Below are positions 35,175-45,155 of a stretch of DNA of 64,000 bases, piece by piece; the stretch's first letter is position 1, and each line of letters starts with the position of its first letter. The notes beneath the pieces are model-generated. The model ran no database searches and was not told the DNA's origin. It saw nothing but the letters and a program-made list of their open reading frames with translations. Where the stretch lies: the NCBI RefSeq assembly GCF_003285015.1, contig NZ_QMFB01000008.1:124001-188000 (forward strand), in the 5' to 3' direction. The DNA is from Paenibacillus contaminans. GTDB taxonomy: Bacteria > Bacillota > Bacilli > Paenibacillales > NBRC-103111. Both the position numbers and the translations under genes were made by a program.

Positions 35175-37187
35175 ATGGGATACGCTTATATGCTGCGCTA
35201 TGCGATGCAATTGAGTTTTTTGGAGGAAGAACGGCTGGAGGATTTGGCCGGATTTTGCAAAACGGTGGGCATCGACGATGTGATGTTTTTCATTCATCCG
35301 TTAAGTCTTCGGCATATGACGCATGAGGAAACGAAGCCATGGCTGGATGCGATCGGAAGGGCGAAGCGAAAGCTTGAGCCCCTTGGCGTGAAAACCTCGA
35401 TCAATCCCTTGAATTCGCTCATTCACGATGATGCCGCCAATACATTGCTTGAAGGTCAGCATTTCCGGCTGATGACGGATCTTACAGGAAAGAGCGCCAA
35501 GGCAGCGGTATGTCCGCTTTGCCCCGAATGGCGAGGTTACATTAAAGAGATGTATGCCAATTATGCGGCGCTTCGCCCCTATTCGTTATGGGTCGAGGAC
35601 GATTTTCGCTTTCATAACCATGGCCCGCTTAAGTGGGGAGGCTGCTTCTGTGAGGCGCATTTGAGCGAATTTGCCCGTCAGGCGGGGGTTCCTCATCTGG
35701 ATCGGGAGACGTTCGTTCGAGGGCTTCTGGCGCCCGGCGATCCGCATGCATATAGGCGTATATGGCTGGACTCGTGCCGGCGGACAATCGTAGAGCTCGC
35801 AGAGGAGATCGCGGAGGCGGTACACAAGGTATCGCCGGAAACGCGTATCGGATTAATGACGAGTATGCCGTCCGTACATGCTGCGGAAGGCCGGGATTGG
35901 CACGGCATCTTCCATGCTTTTGACGGGCAAAACGCCGCAATTATTCGTCCTCATTTGCCGGCATATAGGGAAATCACCGGTATGCAGTACGGGTGGGATT
36001 TTCAGGCGGTGTCGGCATTGACGGCGGCTTTCATTCCGGAAGGGACGGAGGCTTACCCGGAAATCGAGAATGTTCCTTATACGCTGTACGCCAAATCCAG
36101 AGCCTTTCAAAGGTACCAGCTGGAAACGTCGCTATTGCTGGGAAGCCGCGGCATTACGCTGAATGTGCTGGATATGGTCGGCAACGGCATATACCCGGAG
36201 GAGCGGGCGGACAAATGGCTTAGCGAGGAAAAGCCTTTCCTGAACGCCGTCGCCGATCTGGGGCTGAGCGTTCAAGCTTTGACCGGGGTGCAAGTCCTGG
36301 TGAACGAAAAGTCTTCTTACACGCTCCAAACGACTGCCGGCTCTTCTATGGAAGAGCTGTACCCGAGGGAAACGTTCTGGAGCAGCTTTCTGTCCGCTTT
36401 CGGCGTAGCGAACCGGTTTGCCGTCGCGCTTCCGAGTCAGGCGGGCGCCGTCGCAGCGCTTTCCGGCCAAGCGCCGCGTAACTACAGCGAAACCGAATTG
36501 CGCGAGCTGTTTGCCCAAAATACCGTTCTGCTGGACGGAGAAGCCGTTCATACGCTTTGCGGCATGGGGCTCGGCTCTTTATGCGGGGTGCTCCAGGCGG
36601 AATGGCGCAACGTTCAAGCTTATGAGCAAATAACGGGAGATCGTAAATACGCCGGCATTCAAGCAGGGCGGATGAGACCTTATCTCAGCTTAGGCGATTG
36701 CTTGGACATTCAATATGAGAATGGCGCGGTCAACGTGCTCTCGAACATTCATCTGCCTGACGGAGACATCGTATGCGCGGGGATGGCTGCAGTGAACGGC
36801 AGCATATTCATTTTGCCTTACAGGGGGCATGATGCACAGCTCGGGCTGCTTAGTCCGGTGCGGCGCGCGGTTATCCAGGAGTTCCTGCTGCTGCAGCGTG
36901 CAGAGCCGACTCCGCTTATGATCGGCACCTATTGCCCGCATACGTCCATACATGAATACCGTTCCGGCGGCAAACAAACGATCGCCATCGTCAATCATTC
37001 CTTGGATGTCGTTGACGGCATCGGGCTTGCCGGAGGCGGCGGCTATAGCGGCGATAACTGGACACGATATAGCCGTAAGGAGCCGGAAGGCCGGCGGACC
37101 GTTTTACGGAAAGAAGGAAGCGTTACGGCCTTAGAAGGCGAGATCCAGCCGCTGTCCATGATGGTGCTGCACCGGGAGGCAGATTAA
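35175..37187 (+). CDS. Large unrecognised protein, possible TIM-barrel glycoside hydrolase relative
   Basis: 670 residues, soluble, no signal peptide. Not recognised. The first 330 residues look like an alpha/beta barrel (SINPLNSLI, YSLWVEDDFRFHNHG, ITLNVLDM), with acidic pairs such as VEDDF that could be catalytic. Residues 360-480 resemble the trimerisation or glutamine-amidotransferase-like domain of GH42-type enzymes, and the end is beta-rich. AGGAGG six bases before ATG 35175 fixes the start. Cotranscribed with the M20 gene, which suggests one pathway for an N-acylated sugar or sugar acid. Confidence 0.75.
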   Translation: MGYAYMLRYAMQLSFLEEERLEDLAGFCKTVGIDDVMFFIHPLSLRHMTHEETKPWLDAIGRAKRKLEPLGVKTSINPLNSLIHDDAANTLLEGQHFRLMTDLTGKSAKAAVCPLCPEWRGYIKEMYANYAALRPYSLWVEDDFRFHNHGPLKWGGCFCEAHLSEFARQAGVPHLDRETFVRGLLAPGDPHAYRRIWLDSCRRTIVELAEEIAEAVHKVSPETRIGLMTSMPSVHAAEGRDWHGIFHAFDGQNAAIIRPHLPAYREITGMQYGWDFQAVSALTAAFIPEGTEAYPEIENVPYTLYAKSRAFQRYQLETSLLLGSRGITLNVLDMVGNGIYPEERADKWLSEEKPFLNAVADLGLSVQALTGVQVLVNEKSSYTLQTTAGSSMEELYPRETFWSSFLSAFGVANRFAVALPSQAGAVAALSGQAPRNYSETELRELFAQNTVLLDGEAVHTLCGMGLGSLCGVLQAEWRNVQAYEQITGDRKYAGIQAGRMRPYLSLGDCLDIQYENGAVNVLSNIHLPDGDIVCAGMAAVNGSIFILPYRGHDAQLGLLSPVRRAVIQEFLLLQRAEPTPLMIGTYCPHTSIHEYRSGGKQTIAIVNHSLDVVDGIGLAGGGGYSGDNWTRYSRKEPEGRRTVLRKEGSVTALEGEIQPLSMMVLHREAD

Positions 37188-37288
37188 GGAGAGGGGGCGT
37201 CAACCTCCTCTTCTTGAAATTTCAGCAATGCATTTCACCGCTGCTTGCAAGCGACGCACGGGGAATGCAGCCTAAATTTGCGATAAAC

Positions 37289-37309
37289 GCCGGCGTCCAA
37301 GACGCCGGC
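37289..37309 (+). terminator. Strong hairpin after the M20/unknown gene pair
   Basis: GCCGGCGTC/GACGCCGGC, perfect nine-base stem, loop CAA. The following tract is only moderately T-rich, so termination is probable, not certain. Confidence 0.5.
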
Positions 37310-37488
37310 ATGCGTTTGTCTTTATGGAAAGAGCTACTTCCTAAATCTCGTAAACAAAAGTCCATGAATGTCAAATCAAGTGTATAGAGCAATGAATGGC
37401 CACTCCCTATAATAAGAGTAAGAGGAAGGTTTTTGTTAGGTAAAATAACTTAACGGGTTAAATATTCTAACAATTTCCATAACTCAAC

Positions 37489-37502
37489 TGAAAGCGTTTA
37501 AC
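37489..37502. promoter_or_regulatory. cre-like CcpA site
   Basis: TGAAAGCGTTTAAC matches the cre consensus TGWAANCGNTNWCA at 12 of 14 positions and lies 38 bases before the binding-protein start. Carbon catabolite control of the transporter is inferred; a LacI-type operator is the alternative. Confidence 0.5.
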
Positions 37503-37539
37503 TACATCGCAGCACAAAATGATCAGGGGGCGGTTGAGT

Positions 37540-39219
37540 ATGAAGCGTGTTAGCAAACTGGCATTATCCTGCTTGTTGGTTCCGGCACTTCTAGCGGCTT
37601 GCAGCAGCAAAGAAACGAACGAGAAGGCGCCCGAGCCCGGACAGAGCAGCTCGCCTTCGGCATCGGCCGGCAATGAGAGCGCCAAGCCCGTGGAAATTTC
37701 CATGGTCAGAGAGAAATCCGGCGTTATTAAGTTCCGCTCCGGCGAAACGATGGACAAAAACACTGTTTCCGATGCATACGAGAAAGAGTTGGGCATCAAA
37801 ATCAAAAATCTTTGGGTGGCGGACAGCTCGCAGTATCAGCAAAAGCTGCAAATGAGCATTTCCTCGAACGATATCCCGGATTTGATGTTCGTCAATGCGG
37901 ATCAGTTTCAGCAGCTGATCGAAGCCGATATGCTGATGGATTTGAACGGCGTATACGAAAAGACGGCGTCCCCGGAAACGAAAGCGTATTTGACGAGCGA
38001 CGGCGGCATGCAGATGGATTCGGCTAAGCAGGGCGGAAAGCTGCTTGCCATACCTGCGACGAACAGCCCGTACAACGCGGCCTCCCATATATGGATCCGC
38101 AAGGACTGGCTGGACAAACTCGGACTCCAACAGCCCAAAACGATGCAGGATCTTCTGAAAATTACCGAGGCGTTTACGAAGCAGGATCCGGGCGGTACAG
38201 GCAAATCCTACGGACTTCCATTGACCAAAAACGTATTTATCGATGCGGCGTCCGACGCTTTTGCCATTACGGGATTTTTCAACGGCTTCCACGCCTATCC
38301 GGGCCAATGGGTGAAAGACACATCAGGAAAGCTTGTATACGGAAGCGTTCAGCCGGAAATGAAGGCCGCGCTCAAGCAGCTGCAGGAGATGTATAAAGCA
38401 GGACAGATCGATCCGGAATTCGCCGTTAAAGATATGGTGAAGGAGAACGAGCTGGTAGCCTCCAACAAAATCGGTGTGGCGTACGGCCCGTTCTGGCTTA
38501 GCGTTTATCCGCTTCAGGACGGCGCTGTCAAAGACGGCAAGGTCGTGCAAAATTGGGTGCCGTATCCGATCGTCTCGGTCGACGATAAGCCTGCGATGAC
38601 TCAGGCTGAGCTCGGCGTTGACGGGTATTGGGTCGTATCCAAGAAAGCGAAAAATCCGGAAGCCGTCATCAAGCTTCTTAACAAGTGGGTCCAGGTATTG
38701 ACCAAGCCTACTGACGAAGACAAAAAGACCTATCTGCTCAATACCGAAGAGGCGCAAAGCTATTGGTTGCTGAATCCGATCCGCGTTTTCTCCCAGGATC
38801 AGAACACAAGGAACGGCGAAGTGCTGCCGAAGGCCATCCAGAACAAGGATCAATCGCTCGTTCAAGGCGATGCGGATCAGCTCGACCGGTATAACAAGGT
38901 AATGAAATATTTGGGCGGCGATCTTTCGCAATGGGGCGAGTGGGGAATTTCCGGTCCGGGCGGCGCATTCTCGATCATGAGCGGGTATTTGAAGGACAAA
39001 CGTTTTCAGATCAACGGGTACACCGGCGCGCCGGGACCTGTGATGACGGAGAAAAAGCCTGTTCTTGAAACGAAAATGAACGAAGTGTACATCAAAATCA
39101 TCATGAATCAGCTGCCGATCGACGAGTTCGACAAATTCGTAGAGGATTGGAAAAAAATCGGCGGCGATGCGATGACGGAGGAAGTCAACAAGCTGTACGC
39201 CAAAACCGGTAAAAAATAA
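37540..39219 (+). CDS. LplA/YtcQ-type extracellular sugar-binding lipoprotein
   Basis: 559 residues with signal peptide and lipobox LLAAC, then a Ser/Pro/Glu linker. Length and the ending WKKIGGDAMTEEVN fit the large LplA-type binding proteins of Paenibacillaceae that take up plant-polysaccharide oligomers. AGGGGG lies nine bases before ATG 37540. First gene of a unit with two permeases and followed by a YesM/YesN-type sensor pair. Confidence 0.92.
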   Translation: MKRVSKLALSCLLVPALLAACSSKETNEKAPEPGQSSSPSASAGNESAKPVEISMVREKSGVIKFRSGETMDKNTVSDAYEKELGIKIKNLWVADSSQYQQKLQMSISSNDIPDLMFVNADQFQQLIEADMLMDLNGVYEKTASPETKAYLTSDGGMQMDSAKQGGKLLAIPATNSPYNAASHIWIRKDWLDKLGLQQPKTMQDLLKITEAFTKQDPGGTGKSYGLPLTKNVFIDAASDAFAITGFFNGFHAYPGQWVKDTSGKLVYGSVQPEMKAALKQLQEMYKAGQIDPEFAVKDMVKENELVASNKIGVAYGPFWLSVYPLQDGAVKDGKVVQNWVPYPIVSVDDKPAMTQAELGVDGYWVVSKKAKNPEAVIKLLNKWVQVLTKPTDEDKKTYLLNTEEAQSYWLLNPIRVFSQDQNTRNGEVLPKAIQNKDQSLVQGDADQLDRYNKVMKYLGGDLSQWGEWGISGPGGAFSIMSGYLKDKRFQINGYTGAPGPVMTEKKPVLETKMNEVYIKIIMNQLPIDEFDKFVEDWKKIGGDAMTEEVNKLYAKTGKK

Positions 39220-39272
39220 TCCCGTGTGTGGCGGCGGTGCGATAATGCTGCTTGACAGCTTCATGCAGAGGC

Positions 39273-39302
39273 GCAATGCGCGTTTTTCCGGGCGCGCATT
39301 GC
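39273..39302 (+). other. Intercistronic hairpin between lplA-type gene and permease
   Basis: GCAATGCGCG and CGCGCATTGC form a perfect ten-base stem with a ten-base loop. Same position as the hairpin at 8027-8043 in the other sugar operon. Confidence 0.6.
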
Positions 39303-39323
39303 CTGCTAGAATGGAGGTCCGCT

Positions 39324-40223
39324 GTGATCATCAAGAGATTTGCCAAAGAATGGCCGTTTCACCTTTTGCTGCTGCCAGGCGTCGTGCTTGCCATTATTTT
39401 CAGCTACGTACCGATGGCGGGCATTCTGATAGCCTTTGAACGATTCATTCCGACTAGGGGGATTTTCGGATCGCCGTGGGTCGGATGGAGCAATTTCAAA
39501 ATGATGTTCGACTACCCCGATATGGGCCGGGTTATGTTCAACACGATTTATATCGCCGTATTGAAAATCGCCGGCGGACTTCTCGTGCCGATTACGATTG
39601 CGATTCTGCTGAACGAGGTGCGCAAAGCGGCGTTCAAGCGGGCGGTTCAAACGCTCGTTTACTTGCCCCACTTTCTGTCTTGGGTACTGCTCGGCGGTAT
39701 ATTGATCGATATTTTATCGCCTTCTACCGGTATCGTGAACCAGATTTTGAAGCTTTTCGGCATCGAACCGATCTTTTTTCTTGGGAATAACACCTGGTTT
39801 CCGATAACCCTCGTCGTATCGGATATTTGGAAGGAGTTCGGCTTCGGGACGATCGTTTATTTGGCCGCTCTGACCAGCATCAATCCATCCTTGTACGAAG
39901 CGGCCGAAATCGACGGCGCGAACCGCTGGAAGCAAACCTGGCATATTACGCTTCCCGGCATGATGCCGATCATCGTGCTGATGGCCACGTTAAGCGTCGG
40001 CAACATTCTGAACGCCGGGTTCGAGCAAATATTCAATTTGTACAGTCCGCCGGTTTACGAGAGCGGCGATATTATCGATACATTCGTCTACCGAATGGGG
40101 ATCGTGAAAGTGCAGTACGGCTTGGCGACTGCGGTAGGTTTAATGAAATCGGTCGTATCCTTCATTCTGGTATCGGTGTCTTATATGATGGCTTACCGGT
40201 TTGCAGGCTATCGGATTTTCTGA
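39324..40223 (+). CDS. LplB-type sugar ABC permease
   Basis: 299 residues, six helices, EAA motif EAAEIDGANRWKQTW. GTG start at 39324, five bases after GGAGGT; no ATG offers a better site. The C-terminal MAYRFAGYRIF is typical of LplB-type permeases. Confidence 0.92.
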   Translation: MIIKRFAKEWPFHLLLLPGVVLAIIFSYVPMAGILIAFERFIPTRGIFGSPWVGWSNFKMMFDYPDMGRVMFNTIYIAVLKIAGGLLVPITIAILLNEVRKAAFKRAVQTLVYLPHFLSWVLLGGILIDILSPSTGIVNQILKLFGIEPIFFLGNNTWFPITLVVSDIWKEFGFGTIVYLAALTSINPSLYEAAEIDGANRWKQTWHITLPGMMPIIVLMATLSVGNILNAGFEQIFNLYSPPVYESGDIIDTFVYRMGIVKVQYGLATAVGLMKSVVSFILVSVSYMMAYRFAGYRIF

Positions 40224-40302
40224 CCGGCATTACCGGTCTCTTGCAAAAAGCCGCGAAACGGCAAGCCTTACACGGCAAGTTTTTTGGAAGGAGAGGTTCG
40301 TC

Positions 40303-41187
40303 TTGACATCACGTCCAACCGCGGGAAGAAGAGTGTTCCTGGCAGTCAACTATGCGTTTCTGACCGCTCTCTCCATCCTGTGCATTCTTCCTCTTGTTCA
40401 TATACTCGCGTTATCGTTCAGCTCGGGGTCGGCCGCATCGGCAGGGGAAGTATCCTTGTGGCCGGTCGACTTCAATACGGCGGCTTACCGCAACATTATG
40501 AACAAGCCGGAATATTTGAACGCGTTCTGGGTTTCGGTGCAGCGGCTCGTTCTCGGCACCGCGATCAGCCTGACGCTTACGGTCGTTACCGCATACCCGC
40601 TTTCGAAGGAGCCCCGCGCTTTTCAATGGCGGACCTTGTATACGTGGTTTTTCGTCTTCACCATTTTGTTCGGCGGCGGTCTGATTCCCTGGTATATGAC
40701 GATCAAATCGCTTGGGCTGATGGATACGATTTGGGCGCTTGTTTTGCCCGGCGCGCTTTCGGTTTTCAATATCATTTTGCTGCTTAATTTTTACCGGGGG
40801 CTTCCGAAGGAGCTGGATGAATCGGCGAGAATCGACGGAGCGGGACATTTTCGCACGCTGTGGAACATTTACGTTCCCTTATCCAAGCCCGCATTGGCGA
40901 CAGTCGGATTGTTCACGATGGTCGCGCATTGGAACAGCTGGTTCGACGGGCTTATACTGATGAACCGGCCCGAGCATTATCCGCTTCAAACGTTCCTGCA
41001 AACGATCGTCATCATGAAGGACACGAGATTTATTCGTTCGGAGGATTTGGAGCTGCTTCGTTTGATTTCCGACCGTACCAGCACGGCGGCGCAAATTTTC
41101 GTGGCGTCTTTTCCGATTCTGATCGTGTACCCGTTCCTCCAGCGATTTTTCATCAAGGGCATCGTGCTTGGCAGCGTGAAGGAATAA
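40303..41187 (+). CDS. LplC-type sugar ABC permease
   Basis: 294 residues, six helices, EAA motif ESARIDGAGHFRTLW and the usual C-terminus FFIKGIVLGSVKE. TTG start at 40303 six bases after AAGGAGAGG. Forms the channel with the LplB-type protein. No ATPase in the operon. Confidence 0.92.
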   Translation: MTSRPTAGRRVFLAVNYAFLTALSILCILPLVHILALSFSSGSAASAGEVSLWPVDFNTAAYRNIMNKPEYLNAFWVSVQRLVLGTAISLTLTVVTAYPLSKEPRAFQWRTLYTWFFVFTILFGGGLIPWYMTIKSLGLMDTIWALVLPGALSVFNIILLLNFYRGLPKELDESARIDGAGHFRTLWNIYVPLSKPALATVGLFTMVAHWNSWFDGLILMNRPEHYPLQTFLQTIVIMKDTRFIRSEDLELLRLISDRTSTAAQIFVASFPILIVYPFLQRFFIKGIVLGSVKE

Positions 41188-41266
41188 ATGGCGTTCAACT
41201 GCCCGGCTTGTATAATGGAGTGTGTAAGAGCGACAATGACGCACGCTCCAAGCGGGGGGACTACTC

Positions 41267-43024
41267 ATGGGATTTCGAAACGCGCTCAAGCAAAACCGTC
41301 AAACGATTTTCGCCAAGCTGATGCTCACGTTCATCGCGGTGCTTGCGCCGCTGTATGTGCTGACGCTCATTATTAACGATAAAGGCGCAGAAAGCACGCG
41401 CAAAGAAATATCGCAGTCGCTGGCCAGCCGAAACGATTTTTATTTGAACATGCTGCAGCTGGAGGTAGAGCGCGTGATGCGGGTGCTTCCGGAGTATGTC
41501 GTGGATAAGGATCTGATGGCGCTGGGCTCAACGGGCAACTTCCTTAACGATTACGAGAAAATCGACAATATCGTCGCGATCCAGCGGCGCTTGAATCTGA
41601 TTAAATACAACAGCCATTACATCCAGGAAGTGCGGGCATACATTCCGATGATCCAGAGAACGATTCTGAGCACGACGATCGAAACGACGGTCAACGACGA
41701 GGAGTTCAATGCGCTGCAGCTTGTCAACAATACGCACGGAACGGCCTTGACGCACTGGAACGACCGGCTTTTTATAAGCATGCAGTATCCTTTCATCGCC
41801 AATCGGATGCCGCTGTTTCTGATAGGCGTCGAATTATCCGTCGATAAGCTGAAGCAGTCGTTAAGCGAGGTCATCAGCATTCCGAACGGGAATGCGGCGC
41901 TCGTTAATTTGAAGCAGGGCTGGACCGTCTCGGACGAAACGGACGCGACGATCATAGCCGCGCTGCGAAGCCATACGAGCGAATTGTCGAGACAGGAAGC
42001 GAGCGCCGGTTATGACACGCTGCGGTTCGGCGAAGATCTCTACATGGTTTCCTACACCTATTCGGAAGCGCTCGGCAGCTATCTAGTCAGTTACGTTCCG
42101 GAAAGCTACGTCACCGGTCCGATCAGCAAATACCGGAACTGGATACTCGGCGTTTCGGTACTCTCCGTTTTTATCGTGCTGTTTTTCTCGATGTCGATTT
42201 ACCGGATGATCCATAGCCCGCTCAAAGGGCTGATCGGCGCGTTCCGGCGCATGCGCAACGGAGATATCGAACCGATCGGGGACGTCAAGCGGCATGACGA
42301 ATTCGGATATTTGTATACGGCATACAATGAAACGGCGATTCACTTAAAAACGCTTATCCAAGAAAATTACGAGCAAAAAATTCACAGCCAGCGTTCCGAG
42401 CTCAAGAGGCTGCAATCGCAGATCAATCCGCATTTTTTGTACAATTGCTTCTTCGTGCTTTGCCGTTTGATTAAATCCGAGGATCTTGAGCTTTCTTATC
42501 GATTCTGCCAATACGTGGGAGACTACTTTCAATACATTACGAGGGACGATTCCGATGAAGTGCCGCTGCAGACGGAGATGAAGCATGCCGGCACGTATGT
42601 CGATATTCAAAAAGTGTGTTACGGGGGCCGAATTCAGGTTCAGTTCGACGAGCTGGATCCGGCCTACGAGAAGCGGCGAGTGCCTCGCCTTATTCTCCAG
42701 CCGATCGTCGAGAACATGTATAAGCATGCCGTTTCCCAAATGCTCGGCGGCGGCAAGCTGTGGATTCATATGGCGTACGACGGCGACGATCTAACGATTT
42801 ATATGGAGGACAGCGGCGGCGGCTTGACGGACGAGGATTTGGAAAGGCTGAACCGGAAGCTGAACCGGTCGGCTCAATCGATTGAGGACACGACCGGCCT
42901 TATCAACGTGCACCGGCGCATTCAAATCAAATACGGGGCCGATTACGGCCTTTCGATGTCGCGGTCGGAGCTCGGCGGTCTTCGCGCCGCGATCCGGTTA
43001 TCCTTGAAGGAAGGAGTGGAGTAG
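41267..43024 (+). CDS. YesM-type sensor histidine kinase
   Basis: 585 residues: first helix near residue 20, extracytoplasmic sensor domain (about 45-285), second helix, HAMP domain, then His_kinase motif QINPHFLYN with His 389 and an ATPase domain (EDSGGGL). This type senses glycans or binding-protein complexes at the cell surface. It follows the LplABC genes by 79 bases and is coupled to the YesN gene by two bases. Confidence 0.92.
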   Translation: MGFRNALKQNRQTIFAKLMLTFIAVLAPLYVLTLIINDKGAESTRKEISQSLASRNDFYLNMLQLEVERVMRVLPEYVVDKDLMALGSTGNFLNDYEKIDNIVAIQRRLNLIKYNSHYIQEVRAYIPMIQRTILSTTIETTVNDEEFNALQLVNNTHGTALTHWNDRLFISMQYPFIANRMPLFLIGVELSVDKLKQSLSEVISIPNGNAALVNLKQGWTVSDETDATIIAALRSHTSELSRQEASAGYDTLRFGEDLYMVSYTYSEALGSYLVSYVPESYVTGPISKYRNWILGVSVLSVFIVLFFSMSIYRMIHSPLKGLIGAFRRMRNGDIEPIGDVKRHDEFGYLYTAYNETAIHLKTLIQENYEQKIHSQRSELKRLQSQINPHFLYNCFFVLCRLIKSEDLELSYRFCQYVGDYFQYITRDDSDEVPLQTEMKHAGTYVDIQKVCYGGRIQVQFDELDPAYEKRRVPRLILQPIVENMYKHAVSQMLGGGKLWIHMAYDGDDLTIYMEDSGGGLTDEDLERLNRKLNRSAQSIEDTTGLINVHRRIQIKYGADYGLSMSRSELGGLRAAIRLSLKEGVE

Positions 43025-43026
43025 CT

Positions 43027-44673
43027 TTGTACAGATTGCTGATCGTTGACGATTTGCCGATTATTACGGACGGGCTCGCGGAGCAATTTCTGAAGGAGCA
43101 GCGTTTGCAATTGGAAGTGTATAAAGCGTATTCCGGCTTCGAGGCGCTGGATCTGATGAAGAAGCATCGGATCGATATCGTGCTGTCCGATATTCTCATG
43201 CCCGGGATGGACGGAATCGAACTGCTGCGCGAAATTCGCAGTAAATGGTCCGCCTGCAAAGTCATTTTATTGACGAGCCATAATGATTTTCATTATGTGC
43301 AGAGCGCGCTCTCACTAGGCGGATTGGAATATATTCTGAAGACGGAAGGCGACGACAAGATCGTCCAAAGCGTCGAGAAGGCCATCCTTGCATTGGATAA
43401 GGAGCATGACGAAAGAAGGCTGATCGAGAAAGCCGAGACGCATATGAAGATGGCGCTGCCGGCTTTGCAGAAGGAATATATTTGGTCGCTGCTGCAGGGC
43501 AAAAAGGTGGAGTCCGGGCTGCTGGCCGAGCATTTCGGCAATCTCCGCTTGCCCTTTCATGCGGAGTATCCCGTATTTTTGCTGATATGCCGGGTGGACG
43601 AGTGGAAGGAAGTGACGAAAGCGCCCGATAAGGCGCTGATCATTTACGCCGTTCAGAATATCGTCGAGGAGTTTTTATCCGAATCCGCTAAGTTGCTGTC
43701 GCTCGTATACGAGACGTCCAAGATGGTTTGGATTTTACAGCCTAAAGCGCCGGAGGGCGAATATTGGGAGAAAACGTTCCGCGATGTCGACGGCTTGCTG
43801 GAAATGATCCAACGCAAGTGCCAGGAGCTGCTGAAATTGACCGTTTCTTTCGTATTAAGCAGCCGGCCTGCGGCGTGGCCGGAGCTCGCCGACCGGTTCC
43901 AGGCGCTGAAATACTTGCTGGTGCGCGGCTTGGGCGGCCGCAAAGGAACGCTTCTTACCGAACAAAGCGATTCGTGCCGGGAGGAAGGCCGGGCGTTTCC
44001 GAGCGCCAGAAAAAGAAGCATCCAGCTTCAAAGCAAAATGCCTCTGCTGCTGCATGGCCTCGAGAACGGCGGCGAGGATGATTTCTATCGGTTGTACGAG
44101 GAGCTGGCGCCCGTTTTCACGGACGAGACGGTGTCGCGGCTGCAAAAAATCGAGCTGTACCACGCGATGTCGTACATGTTTCTAACCTTCGTGAATAAAT
44201 ACGAGCTGGAGAAGGAGCTCGGCGAGCAGGTCGAATGGGAAAAACTCGTCGTCTTCGATGATTCCGTGCCCTGGCAGGAATGGAACCGCTATTTCATCCA
44301 GCTGGCTTCGCTTATTTTCTCATGGAACAAGAACGAGCAGGAGGAAAGCACGAACGATATCGTCCGAAAAATCCACGAGTATATCGAAAGCCATATTTCG
44401 ACGGATATCTCGCTTATTCATCTTGCGGATCACGTGCATCTGAATCCGTCCTATCTGTCCCGGCTGTATAAGCAGATTACGGGCAGCGGGCTTTCGGATT
44501 ATTTATCGGAATACCGCGACCGGAAGGCGAAGGAGCTTCTGCAAATCAGCCATTTGAAGGTGCATGAAATCGCAGCTTCGCTCGGCTATAATTCTTCGCA
44601 TTCGTTTATCCGTTTTTTCAAAAAGCAAAATCGGGTGACGCCTCAGGAATACAGGGAACAAGCGGGGTTATAG
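43027..44673 (+). CDS. YesN-type response regulator (receiver plus AraC DNA-binding domain)
   Basis: 548 residues. Receiver domain with VDDLP, LSDILMPGMDG and LTSHND, a long middle region, and a C-terminal AraC-type double helix-turn-helix ending RVTPQEYREQ. TTG start at 43027 just after the kinase stop, with AAGGAG upstream. Likely activates the lplA-type operon and perhaps the SLH surface gene downstream. Confidence 0.92.
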   Translation: MYRLLIVDDLPIITDGLAEQFLKEQRLQLEVYKAYSGFEALDLMKKHRIDIVLSDILMPGMDGIELLREIRSKWSACKVILLTSHNDFHYVQSALSLGGLEYILKTEGDDKIVQSVEKAILALDKEHDERRLIEKAETHMKMALPALQKEYIWSLLQGKKVESGLLAEHFGNLRLPFHAEYPVFLLICRVDEWKEVTKAPDKALIIYAVQNIVEEFLSESAKLLSLVYETSKMVWILQPKAPEGEYWEKTFRDVDGLLEMIQRKCQELLKLTVSFVLSSRPAAWPELADRFQALKYLLVRGLGGRKGTLLTEQSDSCREEGRAFPSARKRSIQLQSKMPLLLHGLENGGEDDFYRLYEELAPVFTDETVSRLQKIELYHAMSYMFLTFVNKYELEKELGEQVEWEKLVVFDDSVPWQEWNRYFIQLASLIFSWNKNEQEESTNDIVRKIHEYIESHISTDISLIHLADHVHLNPSYLSRLYKQITGSGLSDYLSEYRDRKAKELLQISHLKVHEIAASLGYNSSHSFIRFFKKQNRVTPQEYREQAGL

Positions 44674-45045
44674 CCGATACGGAAAAAGGGGGTGGTTCGA
44701 CTATGAGAATTCGTAGAGGGCAGGCCGCTATTTTCCGCGCTCAGCTGCGGGGATTTGACGGCTCCCGGAGCGTTCATGCGCGTTCGATTGCAGGTTTGAC
44801 GTAACGGTCGCCTGTTCGAAGCCGCCTTCCGGCGTTTTTTTTGGAAGCGGTGTCATACGGCTGGCCGAATACGGTGCCGAAAGCTTAATCTAAGCGGTTC
44901 CGCACGAATATCGATCGGACTGCCGCCAAGCGGCGGCCGGTCTGGAGAATGGGGCCGGCAAGCTTGGCAAAATCGTCTCTATGAAGATGGTTGAATCAGA
45001 GGGAATGGTAAAGGCGCATAGGAAAGGTTTGCGTCAAAATGACTA
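44674..45045. other. Intergenic region with a weak terminator
   Basis: About 370 bases between yesN-type gene and the SLH protein promoter area. A small CGCC/GGCG hairpin followed by eight T residues (44819-44842) may end the YesN transcript. No gene seen. Confidence 0.45.
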
Positions 45046-45064
45046 AATGAACAATCTGTTCATT
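45046..45064. promoter_or_regulatory. Operator-like dyad upstream of the SLH surface gene
   Basis: AATGAACA-ATC-TGTTCATT: perfect eight-base arms around a three-base centre, 91 bases before the start codon. The regulator is unknown. Confidence 0.55.
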
Positions 45065-45155
45065 GGGTCTGTTCCGTATTGTACCTGGTGTTCGACGGCA
45101 TTTTTGCCGGTTTCGAATAACAAGCGATAACAATCGCAATCGAGGAGGGATTTCC

